Source: Anodontia alba (lineage: Eukaryota; Mollusca; Bivalvia; Lucinida; Lucinidae). Taken from it: a stretch of 64,000 nucleotides of DNA. This document shows positions 52,603-62,416 of this stretch, in pieces. The notes below the pieces were generated by a model. That model saw only the letters and a program-made list of their open reading frames with translations, searched no databases and was not told where the DNA came from. The DNA is taken from positions 21,407,275-21,471,274 of the forward strand of contig OZ024827.1 in assembly GCA_964016985.1 (NCBI GenBank), written 5' to 3'. The position numbers and the translations under genes are program-made. Positions within the stretch are counted from its first letter, which is position 1. Every line of letters begins with the position of its first letter.

Positions 52603-53287
52603 CCTACTCATCCTGTATTTTTTCTTTTTCCTCTTATCAAATCAACTGGCTGTCTCTTTTCCAATATTTTCCCTCAGTTTTTATTGGGGGGACATTTTGT
52701 CCCCCTTCAATTTCATTTTAGGGGACATATGAAAATTTTTGGGGACATGTCAGAAAATTGTGATTTCTCCCCTATTGTGAACGTAAACTATCTAATAAAT
52801 GTTTCATAGAGTGTTCTATTTCTATGAAGTTTTATGTTGGTCAATGCAAAACCAACCTGAACCATTATACAACATCAAAACGTGTGAATAGCAGAGCCTA
52901 ATCATGCAGTTTGGCGTTTTCATGTCTTATGAGTGTTGAGGTTCTAAAATTTATACACCCAGAAAGGCTGTTGTAAATGGGTTGTTTTGTCCTGTGTGAC
53001 AACATACATTGCGTGTCATCCCACACAATTTATCATCCCAGCGAAGCCATGAATACAAATCTAACCTTGTGTCAGAAACATCCGTGGTTTTTTTACTTAT
53101 GAAGGCTCCTTCTGCCTTAGGTAAAGACTCGTTCTGTAAAAGGTCTTGTCCCACTTCTTCCTCTGCGGAAGGTGCTGTTGAAATGCAGTTGATTTCCCTT
53201 GCGAAGATGCCAAATTTCCCCTAGATGAAGAAAAAAAAAAATTATGTTTATCGTTTCTATGCATCCATGTTTTGTCAACAGGTATTG
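52603..53287. other. No feature recognised
   Basis: GGGGGGACATTTTGTCCCCC (about 52685) is a small inverted repeat. No gene or shared repeat otherwise. Confidence 0.4.
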
Positions 53288-53564
53288 CATTACGAAAACA
53301 TACCTATACAAATGTACTGAAAAGTTAATCACCGAAAAATTGAAAATTTTCAGACAAAAAATTCAAATATTTTTCATATTTCTGCTCAAAACATAGATTG
53401 TGGTACTCGTTAGAACCGCCTCGCAGAGGCAGTTCTAACGAATACCCACAATCTATGTTTTTGAGCAGAAATAAGTATAATAATGTATACTCCTGTAAAC
53501 CCCAGTTTTACTATATAAAAGAGGTTTAAGGGGGTCAGAATTATATAGGCATGTTTTCGTGATG
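53288..53564. mobile_element. pal-B MITE copy 3
   Basis: Ends CATTACGAAAACATACCTAT and ATAGGCATGTTTTCGTGATG. Core CATAGATTGTGGTACTCGTT and AACGAATACCCACAATCTAT. Best preserved of the three. Confidence 0.83.
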
Positions 53565-53809
53565 GTTTTGTGCACTCAACCGATATCGCAATGGGGTGAC
53601 TTTAGGGTGGGGAACCAAATATATCATTCAGTATCGCATGGATGATTACAGTCCAGTGCAACATGCAGATTCAAACATCTATTCACCGAGTTAGACATTA
53701 ACCGAATCACACTCAGAAAACTTAAAATTGATAGACAAACAAAATGTGGGACATTTGCATCGAGAATGTGGCAAAACGCAATGTGTGTGCTAGGGAAAAC
53801 CCTGCTTTT

Positions 53810-53885
53810 TGCCCCTTCTCTGAGAGATGACACAAAATGACACCCAAGGTTAATGTGTCATTAAACAAGCACTAGAATGAACAAA
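53810..53885 (+). mobile_element. Retroposon K, 3' fragment
   Basis: CCCCTTCTCTGAGAGATGAC, ACAAAATGACACCCAAGG and GTGTCATTAAAC match the 3' end of 2445-2731 with substitutions. Confidence 0.65.
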
Positions 53886-53949
53886 CCCTCTTTTGAAACA
53901 TAAAGTTCTCAAGCCCTGCTGTTAGAAAGTTTTTGTAATTTACTAAATG

Positions 53950-54195
53950 GTTTAACTTTGAACACTTTCTCGGTAAATCCAGCAGCAATAGATTGATAGT
54001 ATTTTCCTTATTTTTGCCGGGCTAAATTAGGGTTTGACATTCATGCAAGTTGCATGAAATGTGAAACCCTTTTTTCTGAGGAAAACAAGCAGAAAAACAG
54101 CAACAACAGAATGTTAATGATCTATTATATGTTAATTTTATATGCTATATGTGTAATAGAATGTTAATTTTGTACCCAGCGTGCTAAGTGGTAGG
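53950..54195. mobile_element. TTAA-D MITE with covariant arms and right-side insertion
   Basis: TTAGGGTTTGACATTCATGC and GCATGAAATGTGAAACCCT. The right arm is interrupted by ACAGAATGTTAATGATC-like AT-rich repeats before TACCCAGCGTGCTAAG. Confidence 0.62.
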
Positions 54196-54424
54196 GAAAA
54201 ACAGTTTGGTATTTTTAGTTCTGGTATTTTACTGGAGCAGAATTTAGTCTGCTGGTATTGATTATATATCAGAACCTATTTATGGTTTTGACACTTGTTT
54301 GTTCTGATACCAAAGAAATACCTGATATCATTTGGAGATGAATAAACCAAACAGGGATTCAGGCCATTATACACAAACTGGTCAGGGCACAAGCTTTTCA
54401 CAAACACAATATTTTGATTATTAA

Positions 54425-54614
54425 CCCTGGTCCTTTTGAACCCGGATATGCCCTGCCTTTGCAAGCAGTGTAGACCCAGATAACCCATCTAGATCCCATC
54501 TAGTTTGTCATGAAGTATGTGAATTTGTATCAACAACCTGGATCAGGTAATCTGATTGGCTGAAAATTAGAAGTGGGCATGCCATCGTAATTTTTTTATT
54601 CAGCATGGCAAGGG
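54425..54614. mobile_element. TTAA-E MITE, reverse, shortened hairpin
   Basis: TTAA at 54421-54424 and 54615-54618. The hairpin is reduced to AGATAACCCATCTAGATCCC; the rest is intact. Confidence 0.8.
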
Positions 54615-54760
54615 TTAAGATGAAGACCTTAACCAGCAAGAAAATCTGGATCTTCAGTGTTTGCACATGGTATTTAGTCCTTTTTTCCCCTCTGTAATGG
54701 CTCAGTGATTATCTAATCTGTTGTACTTATCCTAAATATTAGGACTGATTAACTCCTTAA

Positions 54761-55211
54761 CCCTTGTCCTGCTGAACCCGGATATACCCTGCCTTAGACT
54801 GGCTCCAGTCTCCAGTGACTAAATATTTTTCTCATAATCCTGTTTGATAATCCACTAAGATAAAACCAAAAAAATATCATGACTATAATAAAGGCTGGTC
54901 ACTAGGTCTAGTGACCAGCCTCTATAGTCATGATACTACTTTGGTTTTATTTTAGTGAATTTTTATTATAAGAAACAGATTATAAGAAAAATTATTTTGT
55001 CACTAGAGACTGAAGCCAGTCTAACCCTGCCTTTGCAAACAGTGTAGGTCCAGATCAGTTGGCTGCACTGTTTGCCATTAAGTATTTGAATTTTGGCTGC
55101 ACTGTTTGCCATTAAGTATTTGAATTTATAGCAACAATACAGATCAAGTAATCTGATTGGCTGAAAATTAGAAATGGTAGTGGCATCTTAATTTATTCAG
55201 CAGGACAAGGG
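54761..55211. mobile_element. TTAA-E MITE hosting element X
   Basis: TTAA at 54757-54760 and 55212-55215. Besides element X it has a 39-bp tandem duplication of GGCTGCACTGTTTGCCATTA (about 55060-55130). Confidence 0.83.
54794..55024. mobile_element. Element X, 24-bp inverted ends, 7-10-bp target duplication
   Basis: TTAGACTGGCTCCAGTCTCC and GAGACTGAAGCCAGTCTAA. CCCTGCC flanks both sides (54787-54793, 55025-55031) and the repeat can be read as up to 10 bp because TT overlaps the ends. The centre is a palindrome, GCTGGTCACTAGGTCTAG with partner. The host TTAA-E sequence is restored exactly on removal. Possibly Mutator-like; unproven. Confidence 0.78.
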
Positions 55212-55215
55212 TTAA

Positions 55216-55385
55216 TCATACTTGTCCTAAAATTTAAATGCATTATACTACCTGTTGATGTGTGTAAAAACTGCTAGACTGGCAAATAGTGTAGACCCTG
55301 ATCAGATGGTGAATTATGTGGTGTCCGATCATGGTCTACACTGTTTGTACAGGCCTACTGTAATTACTGTAAATTTGTAAATGTG
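55216..55385. mobile_element. F element
   Basis: CATACTTGTCCTAAAATTTA, CTACCTGTTGATGTGTGTAA, arms TAGTGTAGACCCTGATCAGA and ATCATGGTCTACACTGTTTG. Confidence 0.72.
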
Positions 55386-55389
55386 TGTG

Positions 55390-55790
55390 GACACCTAATT
55401 GTCTTACAATTTGAACATGTCCATTTTACTACACCACGCCCTCTTTATAACACGATTGTTGGGATCCACAGCATAAACTGTGTTAGTTAAACAACCATGT
55501 TATATCCAAACAAAAATGTATAGATTATATTGAAAAATGACCATTTGTGGTCATTTTTCAATATAATCTATACATTTTTTGAGATCCATCTTTGAACCTT
55601 GTTATAGCCAAAATCGTGTTATAACAAACCATGTTATAAAGAGGTTGTAGTATATGTGTTGATTTGTGAAAAAACTGCTGGAAGAGTGGCAGACAGTGTA
55701 GACCTTGATCAGACATCATAATCTGCAGTGTCTGATCTGTGTCTGGGCTGTTTGCTCAGGCCAGTTGGAATATGTTCGATAAATGAGCAA
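55390..55790. mobile_element. F element hosting TA-G
   Basis: TTGTCTTACAATTTGAACAT and CCATTTTAC precede; GTGTTGATTTGTGAAAAAAC, CAGACAGTGTAGACCTTGAT and GATCTGTGTCTGGGCTGTTT follow. Without 55430-55652 the normal ...TTTTACTA...GTTGAT order returns. Confidence 0.7.
55430..55652. mobile_element. TA-G MITE copy 2, nested in F
   Basis: TACACCACGCCCTCTTTATA and TATAAAGAGGTTGTAGTA. Core AAATGACCATTTGTGGTCATTT, perfect apart from the loop base. 223 bp like copy 1. Confidence 0.82.
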
Positions 55791-55794
55791 GCAG

Positions 55795-55970
55795 AACTCC
55801 AGATAAGATTATATTATCCAAAAAAAAATTTTTTTAATTTTTTTTTATATTTCTTGCTGAAAACATGATGTTGACACACATTAGAAGCACCGTTCTGAGG
55901 TCCCACAACATGTTTTCATGGAAAAATAAGGAAAATATTTTCCTGATAACCCATCTTATCTGGAGCTATG
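55795..55970. mobile_element. pal-A MITE, collapsed core
   Basis: ACTCCAGATAAGATTATATT and CCATCTTATCTGGAGCTATG. The core is reduced to CACATTAGAAGCACC and partner CCACAACATG. Confidence 0.65.
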
Positions 55971-56089
55971 ATCGAGTTAAGTAATTTCCTGTTAAATTTT
56001 CGATATATGTAGCTCTAAATAAGAACTCATATTACTACATATTTGGCATGATGGTAGATATCAGCCCAGAATTTTTATAATGCCTTCAC

Positions 56090-57225
56090 CAGCATTCCCA
56101 TTCGCGTACTGCAGTACGTAATTCACGTAGAGAATCTGCCATGAGCGTACAGAACTGTTGGTATCTACGTACATAAACGTACCAAAAATTTGGTGCACGT
56201 ATAAATTGCAACATGCGTACGTCCTACTGAGTCAGTTTTCGCTCAATAGCATATCATTTTAAAAAAATATTAATAAAGCATCGAAACACTGCAGTTGCTG
56301 GCGGACAATAACGAATGCGTTCGACGACTGCAAAGGACGGAAATCCCGGAATGTATTTATATTCTTACCGAGAGGGATAAGATTATTGTTCATTGGTTAT
56401 TGTGTATATCTTTTTTGCATTATCCAATCACTGACGACCATTACATTGTATCGCGGTTCAGTGGACACCTCTTTTTCTCCGAGTTTCGATACGGCTCGGT
56501 CCGCTGAAGCGTATACAGAAGTTGTCAATTAGATCGGTAATTACTGCATGCAAAAGAAATATTTTGTTTCATTTAGATTAATTTAGGATAGTTGTACCGC
56601 TGCATGACTACTTTAGCCAAGTTTTTAATGACTGTTATCAACAAAAACATGTACTTATTGCCGTAAAATCTACATGTCATAAGTTTTCGCGACTTCCTAA
56701 TTTCCCGAAAAGTTTAATTATTTAGTCAATAAACACTGATATGAATATTAAAAGCGCTCAGAACTCCCAGGAAAATGTCATACACTCTTTCATAGAATTT
56801 CCAATCTTTCATGCCATTTTGCAGCAGCGATTTTCTATAAAATCAGTATGTCCGGCTCACACTGAATGAAAGGAACAACATTCTGGACAGAACCTGTTTT
56901 ACCTGTTTTTAAACATTGTATATCCAAGAAGCTTGAATAGTACTTGAACTTGGCTGTTAGTATTAGGTTCTTTTGACTGAAGAATATGTTTTGGAAAAGT
57001 GACATCTTGATATGATTGAAGCACAGTTTTCCTTTTATTTAAAATACTAAGACAAAGTACCTAAGACTGACCACAATGACATTTAAAGTATAAAGTCTTC
57101 CCAGTGCTTAACAAGGCATTTAATTACCCACAAATATGTGTACCCTCAAAAAGTGATCTGTACCCCCAAATGTTAAACCCAAGGGGTACATGTACCCCTA
57201 AATCAAAATGTGAGTGGGAATGCTG
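56090..57225. mobile_element. CAG...CTG element Y, 1.1 kb, 6-bp target duplication
   Basis: Ends CAGCATTCCCATTC and GAGTGGGAATGCTG, flanked by CTTCAC at 56084-56089 and 57226-57231. Subterminal words GTACTGCAGTACG and GGGGTACATGTACCCC are palindromic. The interior ORFs (for example 70 codons at 56295) have no recognised domain, so it appears non-autonomous and hAT-like. Confidence 0.75.
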
Positions 57226-57303
57226 CTTCACCCCTACTTGTACAGGTCAAGGTCATCAACATAGAATTTTCATGTTAAAAATTTACTTAAATTTTACCTA
57301 AAC

Positions 57304-57643
57304 TACCGTATTCGACTTAATTACCGCACATACTCCTATAAGCGCACAGTCAAGCAATTCCATATTCTTCAAATTATAGCCAGTGTACTTTTCGTCTACT
57401 TCTTTATAAAGGCATATGTTGTGGGTACCCATTTGAATTGCATCGACTTGTCGATGCAATTCAAATGAGTACCCACAACATATGTTTTAATAAAGAAAAT
57501 CAGAAAAAACAAAACAAAAAAAAACTCGCATAAACACCAAATAAGGCCTTTGCTGATATTTGTTTTTAAGGATATCCTTAGTAAGCAGAGTCATATTTTG
57601 AAAAACCTAAGCGCACTGTGCAGTAATTAGTTCGAATACGGTA
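57304..57643. mobile_element. Palindromic MITE with CCGTATTCGA ends, copy 2
   Basis: TACCGTATTCGACTTAATTA and TAATTAGTTCGAATACGGTA; TA at both edges. Centre CATATGTTGTGGGTACCCAT ... ATGAGTACCCACAACATATG with loop arms TGAATTGCATCGA. Confidence 0.85.
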
Positions 57644-57657
57644 TATCTCCTGAATGG

Positions 57658-57864
57658 GAAGTGTGCCGGTGGCCAAGTGGTTAGCACTCCCGACATCAGA
57701 TCACAAGGTCCCAGTTTTGAATCCTGCTGGAGGCGGAATTCAGCTCATGGCCATACTTTATTGCACAGAGCCTTCCATAATCACCTTTACATTGTCTCGA
57801 TATGTCTTAAATAATGTTGAAAGGGATGTAAAATGCCAAATCAAAACACCAACTCATCATCGTC
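57658..57864 (+). mobile_element. SINE-3, reference copy, tRNA-headed
   Basis: A box GGTGGCCAAGTGG (57668-57680) and B-box region AGTTTTGAATCCT (57713-57725), 45 bp apart, resembling a class II tRNA head. Tail TTGAAAGGGATGTAAAATGC, then CAAATCAAAACACC. It preserves the uninterrupted TCTTAAATAATG that is split by TTAA-E in other copies. Confidence 0.78.
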
Positions 57865-57919
57865 AAGGTCATCAATGTGGAATTTTCCTATTTGTTAAAT
57901 ATTTCCTATTTGTTTTCCT

Positions 57920-58160
57920 GGGCCTAGTTGTTCAAAGCATTTTTAGCTTACCGAGCTTGTTAGTGGTCAAAATGCTGTTCTCTAGCAAGTACCATATCTA
58001 ATTCACAGATATTTTTGCTGAAAAAAAAAAAAAATGTGAGTAGCTTTTGCAAATGCAAAGGCTACTCACATTTTTTCAGCAAATTTATTGGAGTATATGA
58101 CATATTGGTATCTAATGATCAAAGTTTTAAGAATATGTTAACTAAGGACAGTTTTGGACT
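57920..58160. mobile_element. Element H copy 3, right end lost
   Basis: GGCCTAGTTGTTCAAAGC at left; perfect hairpin AATGTGAGTAGCTTTTGCA with complement. The right terminal repeat is not recognisable. Confidence 0.65.
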
Positions 58161-58199
58161 GGATGGATTTTGTTGATACTATCTGCTTCAAAATATTAA

Positions 58200-58388
58200 C
58201 CCTTGTCCTGCTGAACCCGGATATACCCTGTTTTGCAAACAGTGTAGATCCAGATCAGTTGGCCTGGATCTGCACTGTTTGCCATCAAGTATGCAAATTT
58301 ATAGCAACAATCTGGATCAATCAAGTAACCTGATTGGCTGAAAATTAGAAGTGGGCATGGCATCTTAATTTATTCAGCTGGACAAGGG
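58200..58388. mobile_element. TTAA-E MITE, reverse, shortened hairpin
   Basis: TTAA at 58196-58199 and 58389-58392. The loop is reduced to CAGATCAGTTGGCCTGGATC. Confidence 0.83.
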
Positions 58389-58440
58389 TTAATGGTGCTT
58401 TACTAAAACTTACACTGGAGGCTGTTTCTCCCAGTTCTCT

Positions 58441-58607
58441 GCTTAGCACTTTGCATGTTTGGTAAAAATTTCAGCAGACAACATTTTGAAATATTTTTCT
58501 TAGGACACAATTTGCTTGAAGTGTCATATCCTATTTTCTAGGAAAAGTAAGAAAAAAAAATATCACTAGTTTGTCGTCTGCTAAATCTGCCCATAGCATG
58601 GTAAGAG
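58441..58607. mobile_element. TTAA-D MITE, one inner arm deleted
   Basis: CTTAGCACTTTGCATGTTTG at left, CCCATAGCATGGTAAGAG at right. Right TTAA at 58608-58611 is shared with the next TTAA-E. Confidence 0.72.
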
Positions 58608-58611
58608 TTAA

Positions 58612-58817
58612 CCCTTGTCCTGCTGAGTAAATTAAGATGTCACACCCACTTATAATTTTCAGCCAATCAGATTACTTAATCTAGGTTCTTGATACAAATT
58701 CAAATACTGAATGGCAAACAGTGCAGATCCAGATCAGTTGGCTTCTTCAGAAGCCAACTGATCTGGATCTACACTGTTTGCAAAGGCAGGATATATCCGG
58801 GTTCAGCAGGACAAGGG
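58612..58817. mobile_element. TTAA-E MITE, full
   Basis: TTAA at 58608-58611 and 58818-58821. Arms and loop CAGTTGGCTTCTTCAGAAGC are perfect. Confidence 0.88.
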
Positions 58818-59255
58818 TTAATATGCAGTCTGTGTATGAAATGTGGCCATATTTGCCCCAAATATCTGAATACAGTAATTCCATACCACTCTTATCCTAA
58901 AGTGTGAAGTCCATTGATTACCAGATGATGTACCTAAGTGAAAACTGAGTAGACCCTGATCACACTTCTCTTTATGCCCCCAACTTCAAAGAAGTTGGAG
59001 GGGCATATTGCTTCTGGGTTGTTCGTCTGTCCGTCCGTCCGTCCTTCCGTCCGTCCGTCCGTCCGTTCGTCACGCTTTTTGATGCATAGTATAACTTTAG
59101 AACCGTGAAAGCTACTGATTTGAAATTTCTTATATGGATTCCTCATGAAAAAATAGCTGACACGTATTTTTTTTCTTGACAGGATTATGCCCCTTTTCTG
59201 AGTTATGGCCCTTTGAAAAAATATGGATGAAATCTTGTCAGCAAAATATCTCAGA

Positions 59256-60556
59256 AACTATTGAAGCTAGAGCCTTGAAACTTGATGAATAGACTGGTAG
59301 TGATGAGTAGACAACCTGATTAACTTTTGAAGAAATTTCGAAAAATACTTCTTGAGTCATGGCCCTTTGTAATTTTGGGCATTTATACCTTGTCAGCAAA
59401 ATATCTCAAAATCTGTTCGAGCTAGAGCCTTGAAACTTAGTAAATGGATTTGTAGTGATGAGTAGATGACCTGATTAACTTTTGAAGAAATTCTGAAAAA
59501 TACTTCATGAGTTACGGCCCTTTGAATTTTTGGGCATTTTTATCTTGTCAGCAAAATATCTCAAAAACCGTTGGAGCTAGAGGCTTGAAACTTGATGAAT
59601 AGGCTGGTAGTGATGAGTAGACAACCTGATTAACTTTTGAAGAAATTATGAAAAATACTTCTTGAGTTATGGCCCTTTGTAATTTTGGGCATTTTTACCT
59701 TGTCAGCAAAATATCTCAAAAACTGTTAGAGCTAGAGCCTTGAAACTTAGCAAATGGATTTGTAGTGATGAGTAGATGACCTGATTAACTTTTGAAGAAA
59801 TTCTGAAAAATACATCATGAGTTATGGCCCTTTGTAATTTTGGGCAATTTTACCTTGTCAGCAAAATATCTCAAAAACTGTTGGAGCTAGAGCCTTGAAA
59901 CTTGATGAATAGACTGGTAGTGATGAGTAGACAACCTGATTAACTTTTAAAGAAATTATGAAAAGTACTTCTTGAGTTATGGCCCTTTGTAATTTTGGGC
60001 ATTTTTACCTCGTCAGCAAAATATCTCAAAAACTATTAGAGCTAGAGCCTTGAAACTTAATAAATGGATTTATAGTGATGAGTAGATGACCTGATTAACT
60101 TTTGAAGAAATTCTGAAAAATACTTCATGAGTTATGGCCCTTTGTAATTTTGGGCATTTTTACCTTGTAAGCAAAATATCTCAAAAACCATTGGAGCTAG
60201 AGCCTTGAAACTTGATGAATAGACTAGTAGTGATGAGTAGACAACCTGATTAACTTTTGAATAAATTTTGAAAAATACTTATGAGTTATGGCCCTTTGTA
60301 ATTTTTGACATTTTTATCTTGTCAGCAAAATATCTCAAAAACTGTTAGAGCTAGAGACTTGAAACTTGGTGAATTGATTAGTAATGATGAGTGGATGACC
60401 TGATTAACTTTTGTGTAAATTCTGAAAAATATTTCGTTAGTAATGGCCCTTTGTAAATTTGGGCATGTTTCCCTTGTCAGCAAAATATCTAAAAACTATT
60501 GAAGCTGGAGCCTTGAAACTTGATGAATAGATTGGTAGCGATGAGTAGATGACCTG
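59256..60556 (+). repeat. Tandem array of alternating 155-bp units (310-bp higher-order repeat)
   Basis: GGCCC markers at 59361, 59516, 59671, 59826, 59981, 60136 and 60290 give 155-bp steps (last 154). Units alternate: type A has GATGAATAGACTGGTAG and AGTAGACAACCTG; type B has AAATGGATTTGTAG and AGTAGATGACCTG. Eight full units plus a partial one. Confidence 0.93.
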
Positions 60557-61400
60557 ATATGCCCCTAGTTTCGAATGAAATTGATGGGGCATATTATTTT
60601 GCCTTCGTTTGTCCGTCAGTCCATTTGTCCGTTGATGAAGCTTTTTTGTGCATGCCCTATCTTAAGAACCCTGCATGCTAAGGTTTTGAAATTTTATATT
60701 TGGGTTCCCAATGAAAAAATAGCTGACCCGTATTTTTTTCCTTGTCCAGCATGTTTGTTTAGAGTTACGCCCCTTTGAAAAAAATCAGAATTAAATCTTG
60801 TGAGTAAGATATCTTGAAAAATATTTAAGCTGGGTTCTTGAAATTCGATATAGTGAGTGGTAATGATGTATAAATTACCTGATTATATTTTGAGATAATT
60901 CTGTGAAAATATTGATAAAGTTACGGCCCTTTGCTGTTCTGCACATTTTGACCTTGTCAGCAAGATGTCTCGAAAAGTACTTAAGCTAGGGTCTTGAAAT
61001 ATTATATGCTGATTGGGGATGATGTGGAGATTACCTGATTTGTTTTTTAGGGAATTCCATGAAAAATCGACATAGTTATTGCCCTTTGTAGTTCTAGGCA
61101 TTTTGACCTTGTCAACAAGATATCTCAAAAAGTATTTAAGCCAGAGCCATGATATTTGGTATACTGATTGGGATTGAGGAGGAGATCACCTGATTAAATT
61201 TTGAACCAATTAAATGAAATGTTGGAGTTATGGCCCTTCGCAATTTCTGGCCATTTAATGCCGTTGCTTTATTGTGTATAGCATAAGTTTAGAACCATGT
61301 ATGCTAATGTTTTGAAATTTCATATTTTGATTCCTCATGAAAAAATAGGTGACCCATATTTTTTTCTTATCCCAATTATCTCCTATTTTAGAGTTATTTC
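60557..61400 (+). repeat. Second head and diverged 155-bp units
   Basis: TTTGTCCGTCAGTCCATTTG microsatellite-like head, then units recognised by GGCCCTTTGCTGTTCTGC and GCCCTTTGTAGTTCTAGGCA, much more diverged than the array before. The head text ATAGCTGACCCGTATTTTTT recurs at about 61350. Confidence 0.7.
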
Positions 61401-61575
61401 CCTTTGATGAAATAATATTGAAATCTCATATATTTGTACTGTTATTACCGTCATGGGCAAGCAGTGTTGGAGTCAAGCAGTGTTAGAGTCAGGCAGTTGG
61501 GGGCATAGTGTTTTACAAACACCAGCTCTAGTTTAGCATCAGTCTGCCTCCACACTGTTTGCTTAGGCCTGTCCA

Positions 61576-61633
61576 TAGCTCCAGTTAAAGCACATTTTTC
61601 AGCCTAAAATGCAAACCTTTTTGTTCTAGAGCT
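61576..61633. mobile_element. pal-A MITE, core deleted
   Basis: CATAGCTCCAGTTAAAGCAC joined to TTTTTGTTCTAGAGCTATG. Only the ends remain. Confidence 0.55.
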
Positions 61634-61941
61634 ATGCCGGCCATGGTAGCTAACTCAGATGTGCATCCAGCTGGTGATCAGGTATTCACTGGTTCAATCC
61701 CCACTGGGTCAGGCAACATTCTTTCATGGAGATGGATGATGAAATATTTTCCAGTCATTCTCTCCCTTCCACTGATTAAAGAAGGGCAGTTGTCCATTTC
61801 TGGTGAAAGAATGTGCTCAAGAACTGGTTAACCGCTTAGAAGACTAAGCCTGCACAGAAAAAAGTGTGATTAGGTAAACTGACCAGCTAGACATGACCTT
61901 AATGGGTTGACTGGGCTGTAAAACCTCAACTCAACCAATCT
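61634..61941 (+). mobile_element. SINE-1, older subfamily
   Basis: ATGCCGGCCATGGTAGCTAA, B-box region TGGTTCAATCCCC, TCTCCCTTCCACTGATTAAA, and tail GGCTGTAAAACCTCAACTC. No clear target duplication. Confidence 0.78.
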
Positions 61942-61977
61942 GTCTGAATATGTAGAATAAATATGGTAATATCTTAA

Positions 61978-62198
61978 CCGGTAAACTGCCAGTCAAAATA
62001 GTTGTCGTCTGCTTTGTCATCTGCTTGTGATTTTAAGTCATTATTGCAAACAGTGTGGACTCAGATCAGACTGCTCCTCTGGTCAGGGTCCATACTGTTT
62101 GCCTATATATGCAAAAAGTATGTTTGAAAAGTTTGCAAGAAGATGCAGCAGATGATATAAACAGATGACATTTTCAGATATAGTTTTTCTTGGCAGGG
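61978..62198. mobile_element. TTAA-J MITE copy 2
   Basis: TTAA at 61974-61977 and 62199-62202. GTTGTCGTCTGCTTTGTCAT and GATATAAACAGATGACATTT match copy 1; arms GCAAACAGTGTGGACTCAGA and CAGGGTCCATACTGTTTGCC. Confidence 0.8.
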
Positions 62199-62416
62199 TT
62201 AAGTGCTAATGAACTTAGTACATCTTTGACATTTCAGAAACATTCAGAAATTTCAAGAATCTCGGATGATTCATCTTTATCAATAAAATAAGGATTAAAC
62301 TGAAATAATGATCAAGCAAGATGCTTGTTAAGTCTTGACAATATCAGTCTGCCAGGGGTCAGTCAGGGTTCTGAGACTGAAAGGATAAAAGGATAAAAAT
62401 GAAATATCCTATTATA

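Larger units (their letters stand above)
58973..61533 (+). mobile_element. Helentron/HINE-like element, CTCTAGTT type, with 155-bp array
   Basis: 5' TATGCCCCCAACTTC as part of a hairpin closing GAAGTTGGAGGGGCATA, then a (TCCG)n run (59029-59066). Near the 3' end AGTTGGGGGCATAG is the inverted partner of the 5' end, then hairpin GTGTTTTACAAACAC and CAGCTCTAGTTT. A second head (TATGCCCCTAGTTTCGAATG, 60558) lies inside, so two elements are fused or nested. Confidence 0.72.
58868..61985. mobile_element. F element split by a bounded array, a pal-A fragment and SINE-1
   Basis: The left part has ACCACTCTTATCCTAAAGTG and GAGTAGACCCTGATCACAC. Pieces resume at 61534 (CATCAGTCTGCCTCCACACT, GTTTGCTTAGGCCTGTC) and at 61942 (GTCTGAATATGTAGAATAAA). 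Their order restores one F element. Confidence 0.65.

Noticed and set aside
56295..56507. 70-codon ORF inside the 1.1-kb CAG...CTG element as a possible transposase piece
   Set aside because: No hAT motifs (RW, dimerisation region, zinc finger) are recognisable.
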